In this document: positions 55,219 through 64,000 of the stretch, in pieces
Numbering within the stretch: the first letter of the stretch is position 1
How the letters are laid out: each line of letters starts with the position of its first letter
NCBI RefSeq assembly: GCF_036669915.1
Contig: NC_089313.1
Coordinates: 16,197,075 to 16,261,074 of the forward strand
Length of the DNA stretch: 64,000 nt
Direction: 5' to 3'
Source: Pocillopora verrucosa
Taxonomy: Eukaryota > Cnidaria > Anthozoa > Scleractinia > Pocilloporidae
The notes under the pieces: generated by a model
What the model saw: the letters and a program-made list of their open reading frames with translations, nothing else
Databases searched by the model: none
Told to the model about the DNA's origin: nothing
Program-made: the position numbers and the translations under genes

Positions 55219-56228
55219 TCGCTGCTTTATTTAGACGTGAGAAGTATTCAGGACAATTACACGATGGAATTACGTGACAGAGTCACTGGTCACGGTGAAT
55301 TTAGTGTGTGCTGTTATCGCCGGTTACACTAAATAGAATCCTGTAGTTTAATTTTGAATTGTTCATACAGGTTTGAATAGCGTAAGCCATCAGAACTCAA
55401 ATATGAGATAACAGAAGCCAAATTTTTAAAAAAGAGGTTTGCGAGCGCTAATCAAATTGATATTCGATACGTTGTTGTTGACGTCTTTCGTCACGAGATA
55501 ATAAAATTTGTCAAATTTTGGCCTTTTAAAATGCTTAAAGTATTAATCGGTGTGGTTTAAAGTTTTGTCCTACTATATTTTCTACTTAAAATGGTTAAAA
55601 TCTAAGATTTATTGAGCTACTCACATAAAACGGTCGGAGTTTGCTCAATGAACTAATTTGCATAATCGGCTGTCACGCTTGCAATATCGCTAAAAGTTCG
55701 AAGTCACCTCGGCGAAGAAAATCAATAAGTGCAAGATGTTTTTATATTTTTCTGCAGCCAAACATCTTATTAGCAGAAATCAAGCGGAGTTTTTAATGGT
55801 CTGGTCTGGACTTGAGCAATATCAATCGAGAAAGAAAGAGTACTTTTAACCAATTTCAGAAAGCTGTCCAACGAGTGTTTTTAAATAAATTATGACGAGC
55901 CTCTGAATAAACGAATATCAAAATTGAAATTCATTTTATACACCTTATATATCACACACTTTAAGAATACAAAATATTTTTTGTTGCATGCGGTGTGATA
56001 CGAGGACCGGGCTATTCAACATTTGAAATTTTCGATGTCGCAAGAGGTCAAAAAAGGGCCTTTTGGAGCTTTGACTTTTGAGAGCTCTAAAAATTTTATT
56101 TTGAGGTATTTCCAAAAAATAATGTGGTTTTATTTACTTGTTACCAAAAATAGTTTATTGGGCAAAGTTTGAGGGAAAACTTTTTTCCGATGCGAAATGC
56201 CATGGACCGCTCTTACAGAGATCGCCTC
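55219..56228 (-). repeat. Right terminal inverted repeat of the TTAA element
   Basis: Partner of 51593-52603. Confidence 0.88.
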
Positions 56229-56232
56229 TTAA

Positions 56233-56927
56233 ATGGGAGGTATCAAAATACATCAATGTTTTTTTTTAATATTGTTCTCTACAGAATACCCTCCAGAAAG
56301 CTAAGAGAAGAAGCATCATTTATTTACAATGTATCTTTTTTCTTCTTCATATTTCCATCTATACAACATTTAAAATCTGAATTTAAGACTTCATGCCAAG
56401 AGTGTTGCTAGAGAAGGAGTTAAGTTTCTTAAGGAGATACTTTGTTTTCCAATTCTACTTTGACAGTTAATAAGCTCCAAAAGGTAACCTAATTGCTATT
56501 TAACAACAATATAAATGTGAGGAAGAAATCTTCACAGGTTAACTGAAAAAGAAGCCTGAAAAAACTTCATGCTCCAAGGGGAAGTTAATCCATGCTTCCA
56601 AGATATTAGTTAGGGACTACAAGGAAAAACATATAGTTGTTTTTGTTTCATATAAACTATCTTTGGGCAACAACTTGTCACAATTAAGGCTATTTGTGAC
56701 TGTATAAGAACATTTTTGTCACTTTTTTTCTTCAGTCTTTTGCTAAATCACCTTTTGATCAGTTTTCAAATGTGCCACTGAAAAGAGGTACAATTCTGTG
56801 ATGACAGCTTGTTTCTTGTAAAACATTGTGATAACAACCCAACATTAAAAATTTATCTTATGAAAGTCATTATTTTGTAGAACCTGTGGTTTGTTGCCTT
56901 TGTTTCTTTACCATCACAGTTGTCACG
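56233..56927. other. Spacer before unit 3, no gene seen
   Basis: AT-rich, with no supported coding frame. Confidence 0.5.
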
Positions 56928-57940
56928 AATTTAAAAGGAACTTGCCCTGCTGTAAAATTTGCACGTCGTGTTTATTTTGGGGCTTTTTATGTGTCACGTA
57001 AAGACCCTTTACCACCCTCCTACTTTACCATGTCCATATTCTCTCTTATTGAACTAAGAGATGCGCAAAAGTTACGGGGTAGGGAGAGGTGGATACGGAA
57101 TCTGCGGTCTTACTCTTTCAACATCTAAATTTTACAGCAAAGGAAAGTAAGAAAAACTTTTCATGAATTAGTTTGATCTCAGACACAAAAAAAGAATCAG
57201 CACAGTCCGTTCATTCCAGGATATTTAAATATATTAAGTTAATATGATCATATTTCCTGCATTTTTGTTACGTTAGTAATCGCAAGGACTGAAAAAAAAA
57301 AAACCTTAGGAGAGAGTATTAACTTGAAGAAACAGGAAGACTGAGTCATTGGAAAATATAAGCAACTCGATTTCTTTTCCACCTGACTGGTTGAGGAGGT
57401 AACCCCAGTTTCTTGGCCAATCACAGAAAGGAGCATAGTAAAACTGGATTTTCTTTGACAATCGAACAAGAAAATAATCTCTTGCACTGAATGATTACCC
57501 TTGGTTTTTTCAAATTCACTTTGGCATTCTCTTAGTTTTTGTAACCACTTTGAAACTAATTTTTTAGTTAATAATTTAGGACAATTTCATGATAAATGCC
57601 CTCTCCTCTTTCAAAAGAAATTGGATCAGTTTAACTTTCAACACTTGCCCTGGTAGTTTACAAAATAGCTGAGAAGGGGAAAAGTGTTTTAAAGGAAGAC
57701 CAATATACACAATATCCCTCCTGTTTACTTCATTAGCATGAGGGTTTGGCAGGGCAATCACGGACGACCAAGCTAGCCTGAGTAAACTGAGATTAGTAAT
57801 GAAGCAGAGAGGTCACTGACAAGTTTTGATGAAAAGTTGATGAAGTCCTTCGTTATGTTATTTACAATCGAGCTTATGTACACTCAAGTCATATTTATAT
57901 GAAGTAGAATAATGGAAAGGCTGACTTCTAATATCGTTTT

Positions 57941-58146
57941 AAGCCTTTATACCTTGGAGAGTGACCAGCATCTAATTTCTCTTTACAATAATTCTGTTGA
58001 ATCATTTATTAACATCACGAGAATAAAGAAATGATCACCAACCTAAGAAGCTTTGATTGATGAAACAAATCTCCTGTCAGTAACAAAGGAGATGTATGGA
58101 GAAGAGTAAGGAGAATATGGATACTGATGTTAGGGTGTAAAGGGTT
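57941..58146. mobile_element. AACCCTTT-ended MITE, uninterrupted copy (hAT empty site)
   Basis: Same element and position as 14344-17061 in unit 1. The sequence caaaggagatgtatgg (58085-58100) is the unoccupied hAT target. Confidence 0.8.
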
Positions 58147-58342
58147 TACAAACTATTTCGACTAATTCTATTTCGGTCATTGGAGTTCAAATAAGGCTGT
58201 CTTTTGTTTATTAGATTGCCTAATGGAATTTTCCTTTTTCCAGAGCATCCAATTTTCCAACAAATTTAGTTTTCTGTCAAAAAATTGATCTTATGTCCCA
58301 GAAGTATCATGTCTGGCACTTTTGGGTTTAATCCAAAGTTAA

Positions 58343-58962
58343 CTCTGAATATCATACAATCGACTCTGAGATATGGTAGAAGTCCGTCACCTCTCCCTTT
58401 CTCGAGGTATCATCACTAAGTTATTCTGTACGGCTACCATATAAATATCTTAAAGTCCGAGGTTTTTCAGACTAATGCTATATGCATGATCTTGAAACTC
58501 TTTTGCCTGCTGCAGGTCACCAAGGCCACGGTCTACAGCGCCAAGGTTATAGTAACTTTCCGCCACATCGACATGTTCAGGTCCGAGCTCTTTTAAACAA
58601 ATGTTCAGTGCACGATCATGACATTCATTTTCCTGCTTCAGGTCACCAAGGTCTTGATGCACAGGACCCAGATTATTGTAACTATTTGTCACAGCTACCA
58701 CATCATAATATTCAGGTCCGAGCTTTTCCAGACGAATGGTCTGTGCATGATCTTGTCACTCATTTGCCTGCTGCAGGTCACCATGATTATGATGCACAGC
58801 ACCCAGATTATTCTAACTATATGCCACATTGACATGTGCAGGTCCGATTTTTTTCAGACCCATGGTCTGTGCACGACCATGACACTCTTTTGCCTGCTGC
58901 AGGTCACCAAGGGCAAAGTGCACAGCACCCATATTAATGTAACTATTTGCTACATTGACATG
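58343..58962 (-). pseudogene. Decayed C-terminal TPRs and tail of NB-ARC/TPR gene 3
   Basis: Minus-strand continuation of the TPR register beyond the gene 3 stop: about four to five further TPRs with several stops (58450-58701 is open, with GDLKQENECHDRALNICLKE and GDLQQAKEFQDHAYSISLKN). The tail-encoding DNA has a nonsense codon after KNLG and a 2-base deletion in the stretch equal to cgactctgtgagata of the other copies; the family stop codon is lost as well. Confidence 0.8.
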
Positions 58963-61900
58963 TTAAGGTCCGAGCTTTTTCAGACCAATGGTAAGAGCAC
59001 GATCGTGAAATTCTTTTGCCTGCTGCAGGTCACCAAGAGCACGATGCACAGTGCCCAGATTATTGTAACTATTTGCCACATCGACATGGTCAGCTCCGAG
59101 CTTTTTCAGACGGATGGCCAGTGCAAGATCATGACATTCTTTTCCCTGCTGCAGGTCACCAAGATCATGATGCACAGTACCCAGATTATCGTAAGCATTT
59201 GCCACATCGACATGTTCAGGTCCAAGCTTTTTCAGACGAATGGTCAGTGCACGATCGTGACATTCTTTTGCCTGCGGCAAGTCACCAAGATCATGGTACA
59301 CAGTACCCAGATTATCGTAAGCATTTGCCACATATATATGTTCAGGTCCAATCTTTTTCAGACGAATGGTCAGTGCACGATCATGGCATTCTTTTGCCTG
59401 CAGCAGGTCACGAAGATCATGATGCACGGTACCCAGATTATCGTAAGCATTTGCCACATCGACATGTTCAGGTCCGAGCTTTTTCAGACGAATAGTCAGT
59501 GCACGATCATGAAATTCTTTTGCCTGCGGCAGGTCACCAAGATCATGGTACACAGTACCCAGATTATCGTAAGCATTTGCCACATCGACATGTTCAGGTC
59601 CGAGCTTTTTCAGACGAATGGCCAGTGCACGATCATGACATTCTTTTGCCTTCGGCAGGTCACGAAGATCATGATACACAGTACCCAGATTATCGTAAGC
59701 ATTTGCCACATCGACATGTTCAGGTCCGAGCTTTTTCAGACGAATGGTCAGTGCACGATCATGACATTCTTTTGCCTGTGGCAGGTCACCAAGATCATGA
59801 TGCACAGTACCCAGATTATCGTAAGCATTTGCCACATCGATATGTTCAGGTGCGAGCTTTTTCAGAAAAATCGTTATTGCACGATCATGACATTCTTTTG
59901 CCTGCTGCAGGCCACCGAGGGAATGGTGCACAGTACCTATGTAACCATATGCATTTACAACGTCTTCGTCACCAAACACTTCGTCACATTGAGTTAATCG
60001 CAACATTACGTTGAAGTACGTTAATGCTGATCGGAATTCACAGTTTTTTTGGCAGGTGTGACCAAGGGTTTTAAAATAGTTTCGGTAGTCATAGGGAGTG
60101 GATGATCCGGCTTTGACAGCGTCGGATATACCCTCTTCTGAAAATAGACCATCGATTATCTCACTCATTGTTACTAAATGAGGAACAATGTTCTTGCTTC
60201 TTATAAGAGTATGCGAGTCATCCTCATGACCTATAACTTGGCAGAATGACAGAATGGCCCCATCAACGGCTTCAAGCTCTTTGCTTTCGGCGAAGGTTTT
60301 CATAACATTATTGATGACGTCATGGACAATCTGGTGCACTCGAATGTACACACCGCTGTCATCTTCTTCAAATAACAGCAAAGAGCATTTGCAGATTCTC
60401 GTAGCAAATATCTCAGGGTCTTTAGGCTCCTTATTTACTTTGCTAAGATAATTTACAACAATCTCTAGACTCAAAGGGTGTGGTGCACAGACAGAAAGAA
60501 AATGAAAAGTGTGCTCCAAAACTTTATCCGTTGCGATCGTCTTCTTAACAGCAAGTGTTGTGGCTGCAGTCATGGACTTTTTGTAACTTGGGTTACTTCC
60601 AGCGAGCATGGCTTCTGTTGTACTTCTCTTCCCTTGGTCCAATTTCTTTAGAAAGTCATCCCAACTAAAATTGGGAGTTAATTTGTTCTTTCTAACTTCT
60701 CTCACATAAGTGGCAGCGCTTGCCAGGGCAAGTGGCTGGTAGTCTAATACCCGAGCAACTTCTTTTTCCATTTTGGGGTCAGAAAAACCAGAAAGCATTT
60801 CCAATAGAGAGCCGGCTTCATGAGACTCCATACCTTTGCTGACTGGAATATGTTGAATAAATGAGCCCGACGGCGGGATAGACGCGGTGTCTTGTGTTGT
60901 TATCAGCAACTGGCCCTTTGCACACTGCCCATTTCCTGGATCAGGTAAATTACCATCCAGATGAGACATGTTGGTGACGTTATCAACTATCAGTAGCCAC
61001 GATGAGTACAGCTCGATTTTTGTGCTGATCAGTGTCTTTAGACTTCTGATCTTCTCGTCTGTACTTAAATCTTTGGAGGTAAATGTGTTGGTAACAGCGT
61101 ATTCTGGGCACTTCAGATGTCGAGCGAAAGTGGCATACGATTCCAAAAGTGTTTTAGGGTTTTCAGCATTCAGTGTCATTACAAACGATGCAGTAGTTAT
61201 ACTTTCTTCGCAAAAGAAACGCTCAGCTGCAAGTGAGGCCATCTGCGATTTACCACTTCCAGGATTTCCAGATAGGTACAAGTAACTTAATCCTGTGGAC
61301 TTTTTCAGCGCTTTTAACTGTTCAATAATCTTACATACATCAGAATCTCGATTTGCGACATCATGAGAAGGCTTAGGAGGAAGAATGCAAAATGAAGAAG
61401 CCTCGCTGTTTAACTGTTCTTCAAGGGTCTGTCTTTGTTCTTCTTTTTGCTGAAGTTCCTTTCCTTTTTCCTGCAATTTCTTGTCTTTTTCCTGAATTAC
61501 TTTCTCTTTTTCTTGAAGATTTTTGTCTTTCTCCCGAACTTCTCTCTCTTTTTCCTGAATTTCTTTTTCTTTCTCCTGAACTTCGTGCTTGAAGTCGTCT
61601 ACCTTCTTCAAAACATGTCTCAGCTGCTCTGTGGGAAAATAAGTTTGGGTTTCTAATTCTTGAATTTTAACGGTGGAAAGACCGAGAGCTAAAAATGCAT
61701 TTTCTACTTTGCTAATGGCATTTTGAAACTCTACGTCTGAGAGGTGACCTCGTGCGATATGAGCGAACTCTTCGTTACGAAACAACCTGAGTTTATCCAC
61801 ATTTGACCGGACGACTGGATTAAGACTATGAATGCAATCAGAGAAAAGAATGGCGTAAAACAGCATGGTACAATCCCACTCAGCTCTATTTCCCTTAGTC

Positions 61901-62130
61901 ATGGTTGCTAATAGACGTGCATGCTTGTTTTGGTTCCGTGGCGATTCGCCATTGCAGAAGTCCGATCCATTTTTTGGATCATCTTTCCATTCCCCTAACG
62001 TGGCCTTGTAGTGACTATCCCATTCTTGTTTGAAGATTTCTCGCAATCCCTCGGTCAAGATGTCAGTGGTAACGTGACAAATCCTGAAATAGTTTAGCTG
62101 CTCCTCATCGTATTCCATTGAAAAGGCCAT
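58963..62130 (-). CDS. HEPN-coiled coil-NB-ARC-TPR protein, gene 3 (8 TPRs)
   Basis: 1055 residues from the ATG at 62130 (MAFSMEYDEEQ aligns with MASSVKYSE of the others). HEPN motif RNEEFAH at 118-124, but two otherwise shared positions differ nearby (FWNGESLRN in the others, FCNGESPRN here). Coiled coil ~175-245. Walker A SGNPGSGKS 287-295, Walker B WLLIVDN, LLITTQD, YQPLALA and VHQIVHD all present. A four-residue loss follows VIGH where the others have LVED. Eight TPRs from ~724, dominated by a near-identical VANAYDNLGTVHHDLGDLP type; the eighth ends at a GAA-to-TAA change. The NTPase and HEPN parts look functional, but the promoter lacks a TATA box and the sensor end is short. Confidence 0.87.
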   Translation of the reverse strand: MAFSMEYDEEQLNYFRICHVTTDILTEGLREIFKQEWDSHYKATLGEWKDDPKNGSDFCNGESPRNQNKHARLLATMTKGNRAEWDCTMLFYAILFSDCIHSLNPVVRSNVDKLRLFRNEEFAHIARGHLSDVEFQNAISKVENAFLALGLSTVKIQELETQTYFPTEQLRHVLKKVDDFKHEVQEKEKEIQEKEREVREKDKNLQEKEKVIQEKDKKLQEKGKELQQKEEQRQTLEEQLNSEASSFCILPPKPSHDVANRDSDVCKIIEQLKALKKSTGLSYLYLSGNPGSGKSQMASLAAERFFCEESITTASFVMTLNAENPKTLLESYATFARHLKCPEYAVTNTFTSKDLSTDEKIRSLKTLISTKIELYSSWLLIVDNVTNMSHLDGNLPDPGNGQCAKGQLLITTQDTASIPPSGSFIQHIPVSKGMESHEAGSLLEMLSGFSDPKMEKEVARVLDYQPLALASAATYVREVRKNKLTPNFSWDDFLKKLDQGKRSTTEAMLAGSNPSYKKSMTAATTLAVKKTIATDKVLEHTFHFLSVCAPHPLSLEIVVNYLSKVNKEPKDPEIFATRICKCSLLLFEEDDSGVYIRVHQIVHDVINNVMKTFAESKELEAVDGAILSFCQVIGHEDDSHTLIRSKNIVPHLVTMSEIIDGLFSEEGISDAVKAGSSTPYDYRNYFKTLGHTCQKNCEFRSALTYFNVMLRLTQCDEVFGDEDVVNAYGYIGTVHHSLGGLQQAKECHDRAITIFLKKLAPEHIDVANAYDNLGTVHHDLGDLPQAKECHDRALTIRLKKLGPEHVDVANAYDNLGTVYHDLRDLPKAKECHDRALAIRLKKLGPEHVDVANAYDNLGTVYHDLGDLPQAKEFHDRALTIRLKKLGPEHVDVANAYDNLGTVHHDLRDLLQAKECHDRALTIRLKKIGPEHIYVANAYDNLGTVYHDLGDLPQAKECHDRALTIRLKKLGPEHVDVANAYDNLGTVHHDLGDLQQGKECHDLALAIRLKKLGADHVDVANSYNNLGTVHRALGDLQQAKEFHDRALTIGLKKLGP

Positions 62131-62940
62131 ATTCCTTTGAACAATTTCTTACGGTTCAGCGACTGCCCTTTAATCTAAAAAAAAGAAATTCTAAAAATTT
62201 TCGATCTGAAAAATGGCTTTTCTTCCCTTTGGAAGGTTTTTTTAAAGCTGAGCTAAATAAGTCGAGGCCTGTTGTCTTTCATGGAATAAGAATCAGTACA
62301 AACTGCCTAATTGCGAAGCAATTGGAGGTACCAGATATGTAAAAGCGTTTGACTAAGGCACCTTGCTGGATTTTGTAGAATTTTGGCCCACATTGGTGTC
62401 TCACTCGTACTGGAGGTGTGACGTTTTTTTTCTTTATTATGGGGAGATGAGATACACCTAACGACTGCCTCACTCACCCCTCCCCTTTGTTCACCTTGAA
62501 ACTTTGATGATAATTACCTCTCTGAATAAAACGCCCGATTCTTTAACTTCTGAAGAGGAGTGTTAAGAGTTCCTTTATGATAAAACAATCAAATGTCAAG
62601 AAAAAGCAAAAGAAAATGTAACGATTGATGGGCGAGGAAAGATAGGAACCCCTTGACTGACTTACTATTGTAAATGGCGAGACTGTACACGAGTAAGTTT
62701 GGAAAACGTCCAGTCCAAAGAAAAGGGCTTAAGGGAACAGTTCAGGTCATACCAAAGGACGGGGTAATTAGCTTTAAGTCGCAATTATTTCAGTTGCAAC
62801 CCGCAAACGACAGCAGTCAACTCATTAACTTCTTTAGTTGTCTTACCACAAATGTTCGAGCTTTGTTATCAGTTCCGGCATTAAGCATAAGACACAAAGG
62901 GAAGAAATTCAAGTCTGCCTCTGCTCTTCCATGTTATGTT
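62131..62940. other. Promoter-side flank of gene 3, TATA box lost
   Basis: At the place of TATAAAAGG in units 1 and 2, this copy reads TTCCATGAAAG on the minus strand (62277-62287). The 9-base pre-integration site ggaggtacc (62324-62332) is intact, without the TIR element. No gene. Confidence 0.55.
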
Positions 62941-63150
62941 AACCCTTTGACTCCCAAGATCTCATTAGTAATTCTCCTCACTGTATGCCAAACAGTTCTT
63001 GTGATGTTGGTTTGGAAAATTTGGTATTGAAAAAACTTTTAATCCCCTAATTGATATTTTTCTTTATTCTCATCACTTGTCTGCTTGATATTGTGCTGAT
63101 ATTGTAAGGAGAAATTCTGTCTTGGTCACTCATGGGAGTTAAAGAGTTAA
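62941..63150. mobile_element. AACCCTTT-ended MITE
   Basis: Starts aaccctttgactcccaag and ends with its complement gggagttaaagagttaa. Full-length 210-bp copy, absent from the corresponding place in units 1 and 2. Confidence 0.78.
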
Positions 63151-64000
63151 TAGTGGTTACCACAAGTAGAACAAGTGCCCGCAGTCAAGTGCTCATAATT
63201 GATAATAACTCACGGCCTGGCTTAAACAAGTGAAAATGCACGAACAAGGCTGAATTCGATAGATAAAGACTTTGCAAGAAAACAACTGTTTGGAATCCAA
63301 AATATTGTTCTTTTTTAATTTCTTTATAAGGTTTATGGAGGGTTTTACTTCGTTTCGACGAGGATAGATAAAAGAATATATCGTAAACCGAATATCTTGA
63401 GGGAAGGAATAAACAAATTGCTTAAATTTACATAATAGAAGCCGCTCTATGATGGTTCCGTGTTCAAGAATGTTCCAATAGATAGAGGTTTGTGCAGTTT
63501 TATATACTTATGAGTCTTGCCCATGGATAAGAATTCAAATAGGCATTGTAGACTTCCCTTTTCTATCTTTGGATCTCTCTTTTTGAGTTTCTCGTCAACA
63601 GGAAACACACTTGACAACAGAAAGTGACTAAATTCAGGCATCAAATGCTCTCTTTAAATAGAACAATGATGACAATGTCGGAAGAAAAATGACAACGGTC
63701 ACGGCGAGATAGGCTCTTTGAAGTTTTCTGAAGTTTCTTAACTAGGAATTACTTAAAACTACTTCTTTCAAACTCTGAGGAACATTGACATGCAACACGC
63801 AACGACTCTCAGTATTGTAACTCACCGACCCCGAAAAAATTAAAAAAAGATTTACAGACAACTGTTAAATGTTATTTTTAGTGATATAACGTGAATCGAT
63901 GATATGTATTATACTTACTGCGTCGAATTATTCAGGGATTATATAGCAAAGTTGAAATACAATCACTTCAGAAAAGAAAGAAGGCTTCTGTCTCCAATCA
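63151..64000. other. Upstream flank of gene 3, no gene seen
   Basis: Shared with 24600-25680 (unit 1) and 39600-40680 (unit 2). No supported gene up to the window end. Confidence 0.5.

Larger units (their letters stand above)
51593..56228 (+). mobile_element. 4.6-kb DNA transposon with ~1-kb terminal inverted repeats
   Basis: The termini GAGGCGATCTCTGTAAGAGC (51593) and its complement (ending 56228) are flanked on both sides by TTAA (51589-51592 and 56229-56232). The inverted arms are about 51593-52603 and 55219-56228, nearly identical, and include a shared segment (aggattctatttagtgtaa) close to the inner edge. The 2.6-kb core holds a broken coding region. TTAA suggests a piggyBac- or Kolobok-type mechanism; a TA duplication reading is also possible. 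Confidence 0.88.
56928..64000. repeat. Duplicated unit 3, running off the window
   Basis: Begins at aatttaaaaggaa like unit 1 (12528). It lacks ~720 bp present in unit 1 (12760-13485), lost between similar ggaaag motifs. Its upstream flank (62133-64000) matches units 1 and 2 but lacks the 9-bp-TSD element. A TPR relic corresponding to A and B would be expected near 66.4 kb, outside the window. 56928-57940 holds no gene. Confidence 0.85.

Overview
The window is metazoan nuclear DNA and most likely comes from an anthozoan cnidarian (coral or sea anemone). The evidence is AT-rich intergenic DNA, GT-AG introns, TATA boxes, intron-poor class A GPCRs, a tandem NB-ARC/TPR receptor-like family of the kind expanded in corals, and cnidarian-type hAT, Penelope-like, tRNA-SINE and MITE repeats. 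This assignment is inference. Nothing looks prokaryotic.

Layout. 1-12 kb: two related rhodopsin-family GPCRs, head to head (4626-5699 minus, 10751-11725 plus). A near-identical 1.28-kb tandem duplication begins in the last codons of the first. 12.5-42.8 kb and 56.9-64 kb: three copies of a ~14-kb duplicated unit. Each holds a long minus-strand gene encoding HEPN (DZIP3-like, RN-x4-H motif intact), a charged coiled coil, an NB-ARC/STAND NTPase and a tandem array of 42-residue TPRs (14, 31 and 8 units). In all three the reading frame now stops inside the array, each time by a different lesion: MITE insertion, 1-nt frameshift, nonsense codon. Remnants of a common C-terminal tail lie just downstream. 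Units 1 and 2 also carry a decayed TPR relic ~4.3 kb upstream of the main gene. Transposons present in one unit and absent from another (empty sites) allow the duplication order to be read: units 1 and 2 are the closer pair.

42.8-56.9 kb: a non-duplicated interval with two candidate small spliced plus-strand genes found from phase-compatible exons (one a single-finger C2H2 protein), one candidate minus-strand exon, two arrays of GGAATTCCTA palindromes, a 488-bp tandem duplication, and a 4.6-kb TTAA-flanked transposon with ~1-kb terminal inverted repeats enclosing a broken, unfamiliar transposase-like coding region.

Working model (inference): the triplet is an expanding family of intracellular STAND sensors. 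The TPR array would be the variable ligand-recognition part, NB-ARC the switch and HEPN a possible RNase effector. Repeat expansion, transposon insertion and terminal truncation appear to be reshaping the sensor end. Some small-ORF starts are uncertain, and no search or alignment program was run; positions of repeat edges are by eye.
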